Below are positions 1-10,588 of a stretch of DNA of 64,000 nucleotides, piece after piece. The position numbers and the translations under genes were made by a program. Each line of letters begins with the position of its first letter. Position 1 is the stretch's first letter. The notes below the pieces were generated by a model. That model worked only from the letters and a program-made list of their open reading frames with translations. It did no database searches and had not been told where the DNA came from. This DNA is from an uncultured Anaerolineae bacterium (GTDB taxonomy: Bacteria > Chloroflexota > Anaerolineae > J036 > Brachytrichaceae): positions 519,877 to 583,876 of the forward strand of contig CALGMA010000008.1 in the NCBI GenBank assembly GCA_937959265.1, given 5' to 3'.

Positions 1-304
1 GTGGGTCGCTCACGTGTGCGCTGGACGGCGCTACGTCTTCTGCTGCGCTGAGCGCGGTGAATGTCACGCCGGCAGGCGATTCGCCATGCGGATCGGTTTG
101 TCGTGCGTCCACGAAGATCACTACCTCGGCGACCGCCAGCGCATCGGCCATCTCCGGCGTCAATTGGTGCGATGCAATGGCGCGCACGTTGGGCAGGTGC
201 CAGGATGCCACGACATCGGCTACGCGCGGGCCGGCGCCGTCGTCGCGGCGCAATGTGTTGCCGTAGCCGATGATCAGAAAGTCGGTGGCGACCCCTTTAC
301 TCAC
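1..304 (-). CDS. Hydrogenase maturation protease (HoxW/HyaD-type), 3' end outside window
   Basis: Endopeptidase that removes the C-terminal tail of the NiFe hydrogenase large subunit after nickel insertion. Reading leftwards from a GTG at 304, the first 101 codons are visible. The N-terminus carries the family signature [18 protein letters not shown], in which the Asp pair sits at the nickel-sensing site, followed by HQLTPEMAD and a VVIFVDA strand, all typical of peptidase family M52. The GTG start overlaps the hoxH stop by 8 bp, so the two are translationally coupled, and its substrate is very likely the hoxH product next door. The last part of the gene is off the window, so the second metal ligand region and the length cannot be judged. 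The family assignment is secure; the symbol hoxW is likely but not proven. Confidence 0.88.
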   Translation of the reverse strand, partial: MSKGVATDFLIIGYGNTLRRDDGAGPRVADVVASWHLPNVRAIASHQLTPEMADALAVAEVVIFVDARQTDPHGESPAGVTFTALSAAEDVAPSSAHVSDP

Positions 305-1736
305 GCTTGACCTCGGCAAGCACCGCGCCGTCGCTGGCAACCAACGTCACGATCATCGGCATTTGGCCGATGGCATGGGTGGAGCAGCTCAGGCACGGGT
401 CGAACGCACGAATGCCGGCCTCGACCCGATTCAGCAATCCCTCCGGAATGCCAGCCGTCGCGCTGTGGATCCAGTGCTGCGCGATCTGCTTGACCGTGCG
501 ATTCATAGCGATGTTGTTCTGGCCGGTGGCGATGATCAGGTTCACGCGACGGATCAAGCCGTGCTCGTCCACTTCGTAGTCGTGGAATAACGTGCCGCGC
601 GGCGCTTCGCTGACGCCCACGCCGTGCAGCTTGTTGATGCCGCCGCTGGCCCGTACGCGGGTCGAGAGAATGTCCGGATCGTCGAGCAGCAGCGCGATGC
701 GCTCCAATGCGGCCAGGATCTCGACGAGGCGTGCGTAGTGATACATGAACGACGACGTGACCACGCCGTATGCATTGCCACGCTGCCGAAATTCGGTCAG
801 CTCGGCGTCCGCCTGTGGCGTGCCGATGCCGGAACACACGTTCAGCCGCGCCAACGGCCCGACGCGATACGCGCCATCGGGATAGCCCAGCGGTTTGTAA
901 TACGGCGATTTGAGGTAAGACCATGGCTCGACCGCTTCGCCCAGGATTTGGGCGTAGTTGCGCGGGTCGAACCCATCCACCAGCACGTTCCCGTCGCTGG
1001 CGGTGATGCGCAGCCAACCGTCGTAATGCTCCCATCGGCCGCCGTCTTTGCTCACCAAGCCCATGAATAGGGTGGGGAAGTTGCCGAAATGTGCCACCTC
1101 TTCCAAATGCTCGTCGGCGTAGCGCTTGAAGAAATCGAGCGCTTGCTTCGTGGTGTCGAAGGCTTCGGGCAGCCGGCTGCGCAAGTAGTCACGGTTTTGT
1201 TGTGTCAACGGTTCGCGCACGCCGCCCGGCACAGCCCAAGCCGGATGGATCTTCCGTCCGCCCAGCAGCTCGATCACTTCCTGTCCAAACTGGCGCAGCC
1301 GGATGCCGCCGCGCGCCAGGTCGGGATGACGTGCGATCAGTCCGAAAACGTTGCGCTGAGCCGGGTCGCTGTCGTAGCCTAGCAGCAAGTCAGGCGAGCT
1401 GAGGTGGAAGAAGCTCAGCGCGTGCGACTGCACGATCTGGCCCAAGTTCATCAGCCGGCGCAACTTCTCTGCAGCCGGAGGGATGGTCACAGCGAAGATG
1501 TCGTCGCCAGTCTTGGCGCTGGCTAGCAGGTGGCTGACGGGACAGATGCCGCACACGCGCGCCGTAATGCCGGCCATTTCGCCCAGCGGCCGGCCTTCGC
1601 AGAACTTCTCGAAGCCGCGAAACTCCACCACGTGGAAGCGCGCGTCGCTTACCTCGCCTGCGTCGTCGAGGTAGATTGAGATCTTGGCGTGGCCCTCGAT
1701 GCGAGTGACCGGGTCAATCACGATGCGTTGGCTCAT
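297..1736 (-). CDS. hoxH: NAD(P)-linked bidirectional [NiFe] hydrogenase, large subunit HoxH
   Basis: Catalytic subunit (479 aa) carrying the NiFe(CN)2CO centre; interconverts H2 with protons and electrons in the cytoplasm. Both cysteine pairs that bind Ni are present: [10 protein letters not shown] (C62, C65) and [10 protein letters not shown] near the C-terminus (C448, C451). Cleavage after His454 would remove a 25-residue tail, consistent with the protease gene that overlaps its 3' end. The [10 protein letters not shown] form is typical of group 3d HoxH rather than membrane uptake enzymes, and the neighbours hoxE-F-U-Y agree. Start chosen at ATG 1736; 60 bp separate it from the hoxY stop. 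No signal peptide, so soluble. Confidence 0.95.
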   Translation of the reverse strand: MSQRIVIDPVTRIEGHAKISIYLDDAGEVSDARFHVVEFRGFEKFCEGRPLGEMAGITARVCGICPVSHLLASAKTGDDIFAVTIPPAAEKLRRLMNLGQIVQSHALSFFHLSSPDLLLGYDSDPAQRNVFGLIARHPDLARGGIRLRQFGQEVIELLGGRKIHPAWAVPGGVREPLTQQNRDYLRSRLPEAFDTTKQALDFFKRYADEHLEEVAHFGNFPTLFMGLVSKDGGRWEHYDGWLRITASDGNVLVDGFDPRNYAQILGEAVEPWSYLKSPYYKPLGYPDGAYRVGPLARLNVCSGIGTPQADAELTEFRQRGNAYGVVTSSFMYHYARLVEILAALERIALLLDDPDILSTRVRASGGINKLHGVGVSEAPRGTLFHDYEVDEHGLIRRVNLIIATGQNNIAMNRTVKQIAQHWIHSATAGIPEGLLNRVEAGIRAFDPCLSCSTHAIGQMPMIVTLVASDGAVLAEVKRE

Positions 1737-1796
1737 AGCTCAAGGAGCAGGGCTGAAGGGGAGGCTAGCGCCAACTCCTCACGCCCGGCGAATCGT

Positions 1797-2342
1797 TCAT
1801 CCGAATTTCAACATCTCGCGGCCGATCATCTCTGGCGACTTGCCCTCGATCACTGCCTGCAGCACGGCGCGGATGCGCTTGGCCGGCGGCGGGCAGCCGG
1901 GGATGTACAAGTCCACCGGGATAACCGCATGCACCGGCACGACGCGCTCTATCAGCGGCGGCACAATGCCATCGTCGTGCGGCACTTGCGGGCGCAGCAG
2001 TTGCGCATCCTTGTAGGCGCGATCGAGCACGACGTCGGCTACGCCGAGCAGGTTGCGCATGGCCGTCACGTTGCCGGTGACGGCGCAATCGCCGAACGAC
2101 ACCACAAGGCGGCTGTTCTTACGGATGGTGTGGATCAGCTCCAGGTGATCCTGGTTGGCGATCGCACCTTCGACCAGCGTCATATCCACATTCTCCGGAA
2201 AGGTCTTGGTGTCGGCCACCGGGCTATATACCACGTCCACCGCTTCGGCCAGGTCGAATAGCCACTCGTCCAGATCGAGGAACGACATGTGGCAGCCGGA
2301 ACAGCCACCCATCCACACCGATGCAAATCTGAGTTTACTCAT
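1797..2342 (-). CDS. hoxY: [NiFe] hydrogenase small subunit HoxY
   Basis: Small subunit (181 aa) that pairs with HoxH and carries the single proximal [4Fe-4S] cluster. Four conserved cysteines are visible: C14 and C17 in WMGGCSGCHMS, C86 in SFGDCAVTGN and C150 in YIPGCPPPA. There is no twin-arginine leader and no medial/distal cluster domain, which fits the short group 3 HoxY type. I chose the ATG at 2342 because homology begins there; an in-frame upstream ATG at 2426 would overlap hoxU by 13 bp and add 28 residues of unlikely sequence. Lies between hoxU and hoxH in one operon. Confidence 0.93.
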   Translation of the reverse strand: MSKLRFASVWMGGCSGCHMSFLDLDEWLFDLAEAVDVVYSPVADTKTFPENVDMTLVEGAIANQDHLELIHTIRKNSRLVVSFGDCAVTGNVTAMRNLLGVADVVLDRAYKDAQLLRPQVPHDDGIVPPLIERVVPVHAVIPVDLYIPGCPPPAKRIRAVLQAVIEGKSPEMIGREMLKFG

Positions 2343-2413
2343 CTTTCTACTGGTTGCCGAATTACTGCTGATTCGCCGAACGATGGACTGACGACAAGGA
2401 GTGGGCGACTGAG

Positions 2414-3127
2414 TTACACATTCCACACCTTTCTCTCGCGCGCAGCCTTCAGGAAAGCCAGCTTTTCGGCATCATGCACCATCTCGGCGACGGTCGAGCC
2501 TTGCTTGAACAGCGCGCCGGTTGGACAGGCCATCACGCACTTGCCGCAACTCGTGCATGTAGTGGCTTCGCCCCACGGCACGTTCATGTCGCGGATGATC
2601 AGCGACCGGGCGCCCCGGCCCATCACATCAATCGTGTGGGCGCCCTCCAGTTGGTCGCACGCGCGCACGCAGCGCGTGCACAGGATGCAACGGTTGTGAT
2701 CCATGCCGAAGCGCTCGTGCGACAGATCTACGCCCAGCTTGGGGAAGATGTAGTCGTAGCGCACGTGATCCATGCCGACGGCGATGCCGGCGTTTTGCAG
2801 TTCGCAGTGGCCGTTGGCCACGCATACAGCGCAGACGTGGTTGCGCTCGGCGAACAGCAGCTCGATGATCTGTCGGCGATAGGCGCGCAGGCGCTCGGTG
2901 TCGGTGTGCACCGCCATGCCCTCTTGCACACGCGTGGTGCAGGCCGGTAGCAGCTTGCTCGAGCCGGCTACCTCCACGAGACACATTCGACATGCGCCCA
3001 CGTCCGTCAGCCCGTCCAGATGGCACAGTGTTGGGATGCGAATATTTGCATCGCGCGCCGCTTCCAGGATGGTCTGATCGCTCCGCGCGCTGATTTCTTG
3101 ACCGTTGATCGTGAGTGTCCTTGGCAT
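2414..3127 (-). CDS. hoxU: Hydrogenase diaphorase FeS subunit HoxU
   Basis: Electron-transfer subunit (237 aa) linking the HoxYH hydrogenase to the HoxEF diaphorase; homologous to the N-terminal part of NuoG. An N-terminal plant-type [2Fe-2S] domain has C35, C46, C49 and C63 ([15 protein letters not shown]...C). A NuoG-type His-Cys3 site follows ([15 protein letters not shown], about 96-109), then two [4Fe-4S] motifs, [11 protein letters not shown] and [11 protein letters not shown]. Start placed at ATG 3127, seven bases after the hoxF stop; an upstream in-frame start at 3154 would overlap hoxF by 20 bp. The leader just before the ATG is made of three heptamer-like repeats (see findings). Confidence 0.94.
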   Translation of the reverse strand: MPRTLTINGQEISARSDQTILEAARDANIRIPTLCHLDGLTDVGACRMCLVEVAGSSKLLPACTTRVQEGMAVHTDTERLRAYRRQIIELLFAERNHVCAVCVANGHCELQNAGIAVGMDHVRYDYIFPKLGVDLSHERFGMDHNRCILCTRCVRACDQLEGAHTIDVMGRGARSLIIRDMNVPWGEATTCTSCGKCVMACPTGALFKQGSTVAEMVHDAEKLAFLKAARERKVWNV

Positions 3128-3134
3128 GTTTGAG

Positions 3135-4874
3135 CTATGAGCTTTGAGCTGCAAGCTGTGCCGGCGGCTCCGGCGTTTTGCCGTTCATATCACTGCTTGC
3201 CGCCAGCTTCTTCTCATATTCGTCTCGGAAGTAGCGCAGTGTGCTGATGATCGGGTTAGGCGCGCTCTGGCCCAGGCCGCACAGGCTGGTGTGCTTGACC
3301 ATGTCGCATAGCTCCTCCAGGATCTGGATGTCGCGCCGGGTTGCTTGACCCTCCTGGATCTTGGTCAGGATGCGGTGCATCTGGACGGTGCCGGCGCGGC
3401 ACGGGATGCACTTGCCGCATGATTCATCCATGCAGAATTCCATGAAGAAGCGCGCCACCTCCACCATGTCGGTCGAATCGTCCATCACGATCATGCCGCC
3501 GCTGCCCATGATCGAGCCGACTTTGGCTAGCGACTCGTAATCCACCGGCATATCCAGGAACTGCGTCGGGATACACCCGCCCGATGGCCCGCCGGTTTGC
3601 ACCGCTTTGAACTGCCGCCCGCCGGGGATGCCGCCGCCGATGTCGAACACGATCTCGCGCAGCGTGATGCCCATCGGCACCTCGATTAAGCCGGTGTGCA
3701 CCACCTGACCGGTGAGCGCGAATACCTTGGTGCCCTTGCTTTTCTCGGTGCCGATGCCGGCGAACCAATCGGCGCCGTTCATGACGATGGGCGGCACGTT
3801 GGCCAGCGTCTCGACGTTGTTGATCAGAGTCGGACAGCCCCACAGGCCCGACTCGGCAGGGAAGGGCGGCCGAGGCCGTGGCATGCCGCGCCCACCTTCA
3901 ATCGAGGCCATGAGTGCTGTCTCCTCGCCGCACACGAACGCGCCGGCGCCTAGGCGAATGTCCACGTTGAGGCTGAAAGCTGTGCCGCCGATGTTGTTGC
4001 CTAGCAGCCCGACGCGCTGCGCCTGGCGGATGGCCGCGCGCAGCCGTTTCACGGCCAGCGCATACTCGGCACGCACGTAAATGAAGCCGTGATTGGCGCC
4101 CACCGCGTAGGCTGCGATGGCCATGCCTTCCAGGATGCGGTGCGGATCGCCCTCCATCACGCTGCGATCCATGAACGCGCCGGGATCGCCCTCGTCGCCG
4201 TTGCAAACCACGAACTTGCGTGACTGGATGCCTGCCGGCACGTTGGTCGGATAGGCGTTCGGATCGGCCTTGGCGACGGTGCCCCATTTCAGGCCGGTGG
4301 GAAAGCCGGCTCCGCCGCGCCCACGCAACCCGCTGCGGGTGATCTCATCAATCACCTGCTGCGGCGTCATCTCAGTCAGCGCCTTCATCAACGCCTGATA
4401 GCCGCCGACGGCGATGTAGTCCTCGATGCGCTCCGGGTCTATCTTGCCGCAATGCTCCAGCACGATCTTGGTCTGCCGGGTGAAGAAGGGTTGGTCGAGC
4501 GGCGTCTCCAGTCGTTTGACCGGCTCGCCATCTAGGTGAGCGATGATCTCGTCGGCATCTTCCGGCTTGACGAACTGATACAAGACCGACCTGCGTTGAC
4601 CATCCTCTGTCGTGGCCGTGGCTGCTTGACCGTTGACCTGCGATTCGATCTCGACCATTGGACCAAGCGAACATAGGCCACGGCAGCCGACGCACTTCAC
4701 TTCGGCGTCGCCATTCTGACCACGCCGCTTCAGCTCCCCTTCCAGTTCCCTGGCGACCTGCTCGCTGTTGAGCGTCCGGCAGGCCGTGCTCACGCATACG
4801 CGGATGTGATGGCGCTTCTTCGCTTGCGCCAGGCGCTCGCTTGCTGCAGTTGCGTTGAGTTCTTCCAGGTTCAT
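3135..4874 (-). CDS. hoxF: Hydrogenase diaphorase NADH/FMN subunit HoxF
   Basis: NAD(H)-binding flavoprotein (579 aa), homologous to NuoF with a NuoE-like thioredoxin [2Fe-2S] domain fused at the N-terminus. Cysteines C27, C32 and the CVGCRGLC group (61-68) form the N-terminal [2Fe-2S] site. The Gly-rich NADH/FMN loop [10 protein letters not shown] is at about 185-194 and a second flavin segment around [14 protein letters not shown]. The [4Fe-4S] ligands lie in [11 protein letters not shown] (C486, C489, C492) with C532 in SLCGLG. The C-terminal tail after about 560 is poorly conserved. Sits between hoxE and hoxU, 32 bp after hoxE. Could be confused with NuoF, but the hox neighbours and the fused N-domain decide it. 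Confidence 0.95.
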   Translation of the reverse strand: MNLEELNATAASERLAQAKKRHHIRVCVSTACRTLNSEQVARELEGELKRRGQNGDAEVKCVGCRGLCSLGPMVEIESQVNGQAATATTEDGQRRSVLYQFVKPEDADEIIAHLDGEPVKRLETPLDQPFFTRQTKIVLEHCGKIDPERIEDYIAVGGYQALMKALTEMTPQQVIDEITRSGLRGRGGAGFPTGLKWGTVAKADPNAYPTNVPAGIQSRKFVVCNGDEGDPGAFMDRSVMEGDPHRILEGMAIAAYAVGANHGFIYVRAEYALAVKRLRAAIRQAQRVGLLGNNIGGTAFSLNVDIRLGAGAFVCGEETALMASIEGGRGMPRPRPPFPAESGLWGCPTLINNVETLANVPPIVMNGADWFAGIGTEKSKGTKVFALTGQVVHTGLIEVPMGITLREIVFDIGGGIPGGRQFKAVQTGGPSGGCIPTQFLDMPVDYESLAKVGSIMGSGGMIVMDDSTDMVEVARFFMEFCMDESCGKCIPCRAGTVQMHRILTKIQEGQATRRDIQILEELCDMVKHTSLCGLGQSAPNPIISTLRYFRDEYEKKLAASSDMNGKTPEPPAQLAAQSS

Positions 4875-4906
4875 CGCGCTGATCCCTCTGCTTCATCCAG
4901 ACGTAT

Positions 4907-5467
4907 TCATGCGGTTTGCCGAACTGTCGCCAAGCGTTGGGCGATCTGCTGTGCTGCCGTAGTGGGCGCAACTTTGCCGATCGTCTCGCCGTCGAACGTG
5001 ATCACCGGCGCCAGCGCGCACGAGCCGAAACAGCGCGCAGTGAGCAGCGAGAGCTGGTTGTCGCGCGTTGTGCCGCCGGCCTTGACGTCGTATTCGTCTT
5101 CGATCGCCGCCAGCACCTCCCGCGCTCCTTTGATATAGCACGCCGTCCCCAGGCATACCACGCAGGTGTGCGCGCCTTGCGGCTTGAGCGTAAAGAGGTT
5201 GTAGAACGTCGCCACGCCGAATACCTTGCTGGGCGGCAAATGCAGCGTGCGGGCGATGTGTTTGAGCGTGAAGTCATCCAGGTAGCCGAAGGCCTCCTGT
5301 GCGCTGTGTAGCGCCTCGATCAGCCCGTGGCCCTGGTAGCCGTGGCGACGCATCGTCGCTTCGATGATCTTGTAGCGCTTGTCACCCGCCATCCGGTCGG
5401 TTGATGTCGCTGTTACAGCGCCATTGCCGGCCGATTGTCGAGGTGTGGTCGTTGTGCTGATGCTCAT
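4907..5467 (-). CDS. hoxE: Hydrogenase diaphorase [2Fe-2S] subunit HoxE
   Basis: Thioredoxin-like [2Fe-2S] protein (186 aa) of the NuoE family and first Hox subunit of the operon. The helical front part (IEATMRRHGYQGHGLIEALH; VFGVATFYNLFTL) is typical of NuoE/HoxE. Ligand cysteines are in CVVCLGTACYIKGA and CFGSCALAP. Its presence makes this a five-subunit HoxEFUYH enzyme like the cyanobacterial type rather than a four-subunit HoxFUYH. A GGAG lies three bases before the ATG at 5467. The first 25 residues are Ser/Thr-rich and not conserved. Confidence 0.93.
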   Translation of the reverse strand: MSISTTTTPRQSAGNGAVTATSTDRMAGDKRYKIIEATMRRHGYQGHGLIEALHSAQEAFGYLDDFTLKHIARTLHLPPSKVFGVATFYNLFTLKPQGAHTCVVCLGTACYIKGAREVLAAIEDEYDVKAGGTTRDNQLSLLTARCFGSCALAPVITFDGETIGKVAPTTAAQQIAQRLATVRQTA

Positions 5468-5485
5468 GATCTCCGTATGGTCGAA

Positions 5486-6556
5486 TCATTCGTTTGGTCG
5501 TTCGCCTCCAAAGCGCAGCGGCAGCGAGGCGGGCAGCTTCGACTTTGGCAACACGGCAGAAGGATCGGGCCGCCACGCGTCGAGCACCTTCATATAGTTA
5601 GCGCGCTCGAACGCTGCCGGGTTAGCGACCGACTTCTGACTCATGCTGCCCTGCATCTGCGCCACCGATTCGTACTCGTGCGCTTCCATCCACTGGCGCA
5701 AATCACGGACGATCTCGCCAATGCGCTTAATGCCATGCTGCAGCAGCTCCGAGGTCATCATCGTGACGCGCGCGCCGGCCATCAGCCCCTTCAGCACGTC
5801 TAGGTGTGTGTGGATTCCTGTGCTGAGCGCTAGCTCGATCGGCACGCGGTTGTAGAGGATGGCCACCCAGCGCAGCGGCAGACGCAGCTCGTCGCTGTCG
5901 CTCAACACCAGGTGCGGCGTCACCTCCAGTCGGTCTAGGTCGAAGTCAGGCTGGTAGAAGCGATTGAACAGCACCAGCGCGTTGGCGCCGGCGTTGGCGA
6001 AATGCAGCGCCATGTTGGCTGGCGCGCTGAAGAACGGGCTGAGTTTCAGCGCAATAGGGATTTGCACCGTTTGGCGCACGGCATGCAGGATGTCCAGATA
6101 GCGCTCCTCGACGTGCCAGCTGGTGACATGGGGGTCGGTGGGGATGTAATAAATGTTTAACTCGAGCGCGTCTGCGCCGGCCTGTTCGATCTTGCGCGCA
6201 TATTCAATCCAGCCGCCGGTGGATATGCCGTTCAGGCTGCCGATGATCGGAATGTCGATTGCGGCCTTAGCCGACTGAAGCAGCTTGAGATACTCCTCTG
6301 GGCCGACGTTGTAGTAGCGCCAGTCAGGGAAATAGCGCGACACCTCGGCGAAGCTCTCCCCGCCGTACTCCAGAAAGTGATGCATCACCTGGCTCTCGTT
6401 CTCGATTTGCTCCTCGAAGAGCGAATACATGACGATTGCCGGCGCGCCGGCATCTTCTAGCCGGCGGATGCTATCCAGGTTGCGCGAGAGCGGCGAGGCT
6501 GACGGCACGACCGGGTGCGCCAGCTTCAATCCCAGGTAAGTCGTCGTCAGATCCAT
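5486..6556 (-). CDS. Dihydroorotate dehydrogenase-like FMN protein of the hox operon
   Basis: A 356-aa TIM-barrel protein of the class 1 dihydroorotate dehydrogenase superfamily. FMN-site elements are present: [13 protein letters not shown] (about 104-116), KLSPFF and the phosphate loop region around [17 protein letters not shown]. The segment that normally holds the catalytic Cys (LNxSCPN) reads [10 protein letters not shown] at 131-140, so the usual proton-abstracting residue is missing. It is therefore probably not a pyrimidine biosynthesis enzyme. It precedes hoxE by only 18 bp in the same direction, implying cotranscription. Function unknown; an accessory oxidoreductase linked to the hydrogenase or to NAD(P)H/ferredoxin metabolism is plausible. 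Confidence 0.82.
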   Translation of the reverse strand: MDLTTTYLGLKLAHPVVPSASPLSRNLDSIRRLEDAGAPAIVMYSLFEEQIENESQVMHHFLEYGGESFAEVSRYFPDWRYYNVGPEEYLKLLQSAKAAIDIPIIGSLNGISTGGWIEYARKIEQAGADALELNIYYIPTDPHVTSWHVEERYLDILHAVRQTVQIPIALKLSPFFSAPANMALHFANAGANALVLFNRFYQPDFDLDRLEVTPHLVLSDSDELRLPLRWVAILYNRVPIELALSTGIHTHLDVLKGLMAGARVTMMTSELLQHGIKRIGEIVRDLRQWMEAHEYESVAQMQGSMSQKSVANPAAFERANYMKVLDAWRPDPSAVLPKSKLPASLPLRFGGERPNE

Positions 6557-6616
6557 CCTTGGCCTCGTGGCACATTCGCCCGATATGTATGGGTGAATCG
6601 CCGTCTGGGGACGAGA

Positions 6617-8575
6617 CTAACGAAGGACGCGGCGCGAGACACTATGCGCCTGGTTAAGCTGCGCCTGGCCGGTTGGCTGGTCTTCGCGCTCTGGCTCAAT
6701 GAGCCACAGATGCTGCATCTCTGCCGAGTTGCGCAGCAGCTCGTCCAGCTTGCCCTGTGCTTCGATCTGTCCATCTTTCATGACGATGATGTGATCGGCG
6801 CGACGGAGCGTGGCGCGGCGATGGCTTACCGCGAGGATCGAGGATCGAGAATCGGGAACCGGAAAGTGGGAATCATGGCCGTCCGCTTGGAGCCGATCCC
6901 AGAGCAGCGCTTCGGTTTCCACGTCCAACGCAGAGGAGAGGTCGTCGAACACGAACAGCTCGGCGTTGCGCACAAACATGCGCGCGGCCGCGGCGCGCTG
7001 AATTTGCCCGCCGGAAAGCTTGACGCCGCGCGGGCCGACTATCGTGTCGAGCCGACGCTCCAATCCCTCCAAATCACGTTCCATTACGGCGCGATAGACT
7101 GCCTCTTGCAATGCATCGTCGCCGGCACCGAGCAGGATATTCTTGCGCAGCGTGTCACTGAACAGGCGCGGCGTCTGGCTGGTGTAGGCCACCTGTGGCG
7201 GGACGAAGAAGTTTGCCGGATCTGTCACCGCCTCACCGTTCCAATAGATCTGTCCGGCGTCCCGAGGCAGTAAGCCGAGCAGCACGCGCAACAGCGTGGT
7301 CTTGCCCGCGCCCATGCGGCCGGTGACCACGGTGAACGAGCCGCGGGTCAACGAGAAACTGATATCCGTAATGCCGCGTGACGCGGCGGCATCGTCGTGT
7401 GAGAGCGCCGGGTGGTGATAGGTCAGCCCGCACACGTCCAGCTGCTGAAACGCATTGGCCGGGCTACGCGTTGGCGGCTGTACTGCCGGCGGCGCGCCAC
7501 GCAGATAGACCGGGCCGTGCGCCGTCAACTGCTCCGGCGGCGCGCCCTGCATTAGCCGGAACAATCGCTCGAACGATACGCTGGCCTGCTTGTAGTTCGC
7601 CAACAGCCGGCCGAAGGCAAACGTGAAGTCGGTCATGCGGGTCAGGTAGGCGACGAACAGCGCAAAGTCGCCCACCGTGAATGCACCGGAGCGAAACGAC
7701 GTCGCTACCATCAGCAAGATCAGACCTGTGCCGACCGTGGTCACGGTGTCGCTCAGCGCGTTGAGGATCAGCTCATTGAACAAACGCTCTTTGAGCACGG
7801 CGCGGCGGCGTACTTCGCTGAGTCGCTCGAACTCGCGGACGACGGATGACTCGGCTCCGGCGACCTGTACGGCTTGCACGGCGCTGAACGTCTCGGCGAT
7901 GAAACCATAGAGCCGGCCGGTTGCCCGTCGGCTCTCACGCCTGTACTTCTGGATGCGCGCCGTGCCCAACCCGGCGACGACGGTCACCGCGACCAGCGGT
8001 GCAGCGACGACGGCGGTCATGAAGGGGTTGATGCCGGCCATGATGGTGAGCGCCAGCGCGGCGAAGGCTGCCATCCCCGCTGCCTGGAGCAGGTTATCAA
8101 TGAACGTCACGATTTCGGTCACGTCGCCGCCCAGCCGGGTGATGGCCTCGCCTGGTGAGTAGGGCAGGGCGCGCGCTGCTGGCAACTGCAAGATGCGGGC
8201 GAAGAGATTCTTGCGCAGCAGCGCCGATGCGTAGTTGTTGTAGATCACCATCGTCATCGCGCCCAGGTAAATCACTCCCACACGGGCAAAGGCCGAAGCC
8301 ACGAGTAGCGCCAGCAGGCCCATCAAGCCCCATGTCAGTTGTCCGCGCCGGGTCAGCTCGTCGAAGCATGCGCGGATGATCAGGCCAGGCACCAGGAACA
8401 TCGCCTGACGCGGGATTTGCGCCAGAACGTCCAGCCCGAACAGCCAGGGCTGGAAGGTGAAAAGGTGCCACAGGGCTCGCCAGGTTGGCATCGTCGCGCC
8501 GAGTGCCCTGCTGCCCACGCCCGCGCTGACCGTCGCGTGCTCACCGCCCAGTTGCGTTGCCTGCGGTATGGTCAT
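6617..8575 (-). CDS. ABC exporter half, degenerate-site subunit (TM287-like)
   Basis: Fused membrane/ATPase half-transporter, 652 aa. An N-terminal six-helix ABC membrane domain (about 30-330) is followed by an ATPase domain with Walker [12 protein letters not shown] (about 419-429), signature LSGGQIQRA (520) and Walker B ELFVFDD. The residue after the Walker B aspartate is Asp545 in place of the catalytic Glu, the hallmark of the degenerate site in heterodimeric exporters such as TM287/288 and BmrCD. Its ATG overlaps the stop of the upstream partner gene by four bases (ATGA). Substrate unknown. Lies 60 bp upstream of the hox operon on the same strand, so readthrough into hox is possible. Confidence 0.9.
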   Translation of the reverse strand: MTIPQATQLGGEHATVSAGVGSRALGATMPTWRALWHLFTFQPWLFGLDVLAQIPRQAMFLVPGLIIRACFDELTRRGQLTWGLMGLLALLVASAFARVGVIYLGAMTMVIYNNYASALLRKNLFARILQLPAARALPYSPGEAITRLGGDVTEIVTFIDNLLQAAGMAAFAALALTIMAGINPFMTAVVAAPLVAVTVVAGLGTARIQKYRRESRRATGRLYGFIAETFSAVQAVQVAGAESSVVREFERLSEVRRRAVLKERLFNELILNALSDTVTTVGTGLILLMVATSFRSGAFTVGDFALFVAYLTRMTDFTFAFGRLLANYKQASVSFERLFRLMQGAPPEQLTAHGPVYLRGAPPAVQPPTRSPANAFQQLDVCGLTYHHPALSHDDAAASRGITDISFSLTRGSFTVVTGRMGAGKTTLLRVLLGLLPRDAGQIYWNGEAVTDPANFFVPPQVAYTSQTPRLFSDTLRKNILLGAGDDALQEAVYRAVMERDLEGLERRLDTIVGPRGVKLSGGQIQRAAAARMFVRNAELFVFDDLSSALDVETEALLWDRLQADGHDSHFPVPDSRSSILAVSHRRATLRRADHIIVMKDGQIEAQGKLDELLRNSAEMQHLWLIEPEREDQPTGQAQLNQAHSVSRRVLR

Positions 8576-10356
8576 GCCAATGCTTCGTTCAAAACGCCTT
8601 CGGACTGCGTGCCGATGCGCAACAACTGCGAGAAGCGCGAATCCGGCTGAGCCATTAGTGCGCGGCGTGGGCCGAACTCGCGCACCCGTCCATTCTCCAG
8701 GATTAGGATATCGTCGGCACGCTGCACTGTGGCCAGCCGGTGGGCGATAATGATGGCCGTGCGGCCGTGCAGCAACTTGTCCACGGCGCGCTCGATCAGG
8801 CGCTCGGTGGCCGGATCCAACCGCGACGATGCCTCGTCGAGGATCACCAGCCCGGGCGATTGCAAGAACGCACGCGCAAAAGTGAGCAATTGTGCTTCCC
8901 CCGCCGATAAGTTGCCGCTGCCCGATTGGAGTTCGCTGTCGAGGCCGTCTGGCAGCGATGCCAGCCAGTTACCCAAGCCGAGGTCGTCCAACGTCTCCAC
9001 GATGCGCGCATCTGGGATGCGCCGGTCGAAAAAGGTCAGGTTGTCGCGCACGCTGGCCTGAAACAGTTGCACGTCCTGCGTGACGATGGCGATGCGCCGG
9101 CGCAAATCGGCCAGCCTTATGCGGCGGATGTCCACGCCATCCAGCAGGATTGCGCCTTCAGTAAGGTCGTAGAAGCGAAACAGCAGCCGGGAGAGGGTGG
9201 TCTTGCCGCTGCCGGTGCGCCCGAGCAAGCCCAACACCCGCCCGGCGGGCAGCGTGAACGAAACATCCCGCAGCGCAAATGCATCGTCGCCTTCTGCTGT
9301 GTCGTAGACGAAGGATACCGAGCGAAACTCGAGCGCCGGCGGTGCGCTCACAGGTGCAGGGGCAGACGCGTCCGGGTCGTCCTCGATCCGGCTGCGACGG
9401 CGCATCAATTCGGTCACGCGCTCGATACCGGCCGATGCTCGCTGCAGGTCGTCGAGCTGCTCGGTGATAATGCGCAAGTTCGACGACAACAGGCCGGTGT
9501 AGTCGAAGATCAGATACACTCCGCCGAGGGTCAACGTGCCCAGCCCAAGCAACCAACTGCCCACACCGATGGCGATGGCGTTACCAAGTGAGAACAGCAC
9601 GATGGCACTCGCAAATAGGATGCGGCCCATCAGAGCTGCGCGCAGGTTCTGCTGAAACAGCGCGCGCATCAAGGCGTACATCAGCCGCATCACGTAGTCC
9701 GTTGCGCCGCTCGAGCGGATGTCTTCCAGACCGGACAGGTGCTCTTCCCAGAACGATGTCAAATCGGCGGCGGCTTGGCGCGACGCCTTGAAGTACGGCA
9801 CAGCGCGATCTTTCGCCCAACGCAGCACCAGCAGCGCCAGCACGGCGTAGGCTGTCATTGCCGACCCGATGCGCCAATCCTCGACGAACATCAGCACGAG
9901 CACACCGATCAACAACACGAACGTGCCCAGCACACGCACGACGAATTGCGAGAAGAAGTTCGACAGTGCAGTAACGTCGCCATCAATACGTTCGATCATC
10001 TCGCCGGCGGTGTGGTCTTTGTGGAAGGTCATGTCCAGCCGAAGGCAGTGCGTTGTCAAGTCGGCACGCAGGCGGTTGGTCGCCGTCCAGGCCACGTCTT
10101 CGCCTACGTAAGCGGCTAGGCCGGCGGTTAGGTTGCCGGCGATGCCCAGCGCGATGAACCCTAGTGCCGCGCCGGCCAGCGCGTCGAGTGGTGCAGCGGA
10201 TTGTGCGGCGTCAATGAACTGACGGAGGATTTGCGGCGCTAGTAGTTGCAGCCCGATGCTGCTGAACAGCAGCACAGCGAGGAGTACCATGCGCGTGCGC
10301 TGCGGGCGGAGGTAGCGCGAGAGCAGGCTGAAGTGCGGGCGTAACGAGAGATCCAT
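8572..10356 (-). CDS. ABC exporter half, catalytic-site subunit (TM288-like)
   Basis: Half-transporter of 594 aa with the same layout: six-helix membrane domain, then ATPase with Walker [13 protein letters not shown], Walker [10 protein letters not shown] (canonical catalytic Glu) and a weakened signature LSAGEAQ. Signature and catalytic residues are complementary to the partner encoded immediately downstream: this protein supplies the good Walker B, the partner the good LSGGQ. That pairing predicts an asymmetric heterodimer with one hydrolysing and one degenerate site. Known relatives export lipids, peptides or drugs; the substrate here cannot be inferred. First gene of the two-gene unit; a TACAAT box lies 10 nt before the ATG. 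Confidence 0.9.
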   Translation of the reverse strand: MDLSLRPHFSLLSRYLRPQRTRMVLLAVLLFSSIGLQLLAPQILRQFIDAAQSAAPLDALAGAALGFIALGIAGNLTAGLAAYVGEDVAWTATNRLRADLTTHCLRLDMTFHKDHTAGEMIERIDGDVTALSNFFSQFVVRVLGTFVLLIGVLVLMFVEDWRIGSAMTAYAVLALLVLRWAKDRAVPYFKASRQAAADLTSFWEEHLSGLEDIRSSGATDYVMRLMYALMRALFQQNLRAALMGRILFASAIVLFSLGNAIAIGVGSWLLGLGTLTLGGVYLIFDYTGLLSSNLRIITEQLDDLQRASAGIERVTELMRRRSRIEDDPDASAPAPVSAPPALEFRSVSFVYDTAEGDDAFALRDVSFTLPAGRVLGLLGRTGSGKTTLSRLLFRFYDLTEGAILLDGVDIRRIRLADLRRRIAIVTQDVQLFQASVRDNLTFFDRRIPDARIVETLDDLGLGNWLASLPDGLDSELQSGSGNLSAGEAQLLTFARAFLQSPGLVILDEASSRLDPATERLIERAVDKLLHGRTAIIIAHRLATVQRADDILILENGRVREFGPRRALMAQPDSRFSQLLRIGTQSEGVLNEALA

Positions 10357-10366
10357 GCGATGGCTG

Positions 10367-10372
10367 ATTGTA
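10367..10372 (-). promoter_or_regulatory. TACAAT -10-like box 10 nt before the ABC exporter start
   Basis: Minus strand reads TACAAT then ten bases then the ATG at 10356. No Shine-Dalgarno is visible. No clear -35. Same arrangement as several other operon-leading genes in the window, suggesting a (near-)leaderless transcript. Confidence 0.35.
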
Positions 10373-10434
10373 TGCCTGCTGGGCCATCGGTCGGCAGCGG
10401 CGGCTGATTTCGCGGCACCAATGCCTTAGTGATG

Positions 10435-10487
10435 CTGAACGAGTGGGCACGATGGATGTGTATATGTTGTATTGCCCGTTCGTTCAG
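10435..10487 (-). promoter_or_regulatory. Promoter overlapped by a 15-bp inverted repeat, upstream of the ABC exporter
   Basis: On the minus strand CTGAAC (10482-10487) is followed after 17 bp by TATACA (10459-10464), a plausible -35/-10 pair. It is flanked by arms CTGAACGAGTGGGCA (10435-10449) and TGCCCGTTCGTTCAG (10473-10487), which are inverted copies with two mismatches and a 23-bp spacer containing the -10. This could be an operator, or alternatively a hairpin ending hypF. The rest of the 232-bp gap between hypF and the exporter shows no gene. Confidence 0.4.
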
Positions 10488-10588
10488 CCCGGGCATTCAT
10501 GCTTGGTCGAGGAGTGTCACCGTTAAACACGCAGCATGAAGTGCGTTCGGGTAGACGCAGGCATTTGGCCTTCTCCGCGGCGCGTTGT

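Noticed and set aside
3135..5467. nuoE-nuoF of respiratory complex I
   Set aside because: The N-terminal FeS domain fused to the NuoF part and the hoxU-Y-H neighbours point to hydrogenase.
5486..6556. pyrD (true dihydroorotate dehydrogenase)
   Set aside because: The CPN catalytic motif is absent and the gene is in a hydrogenase operon.
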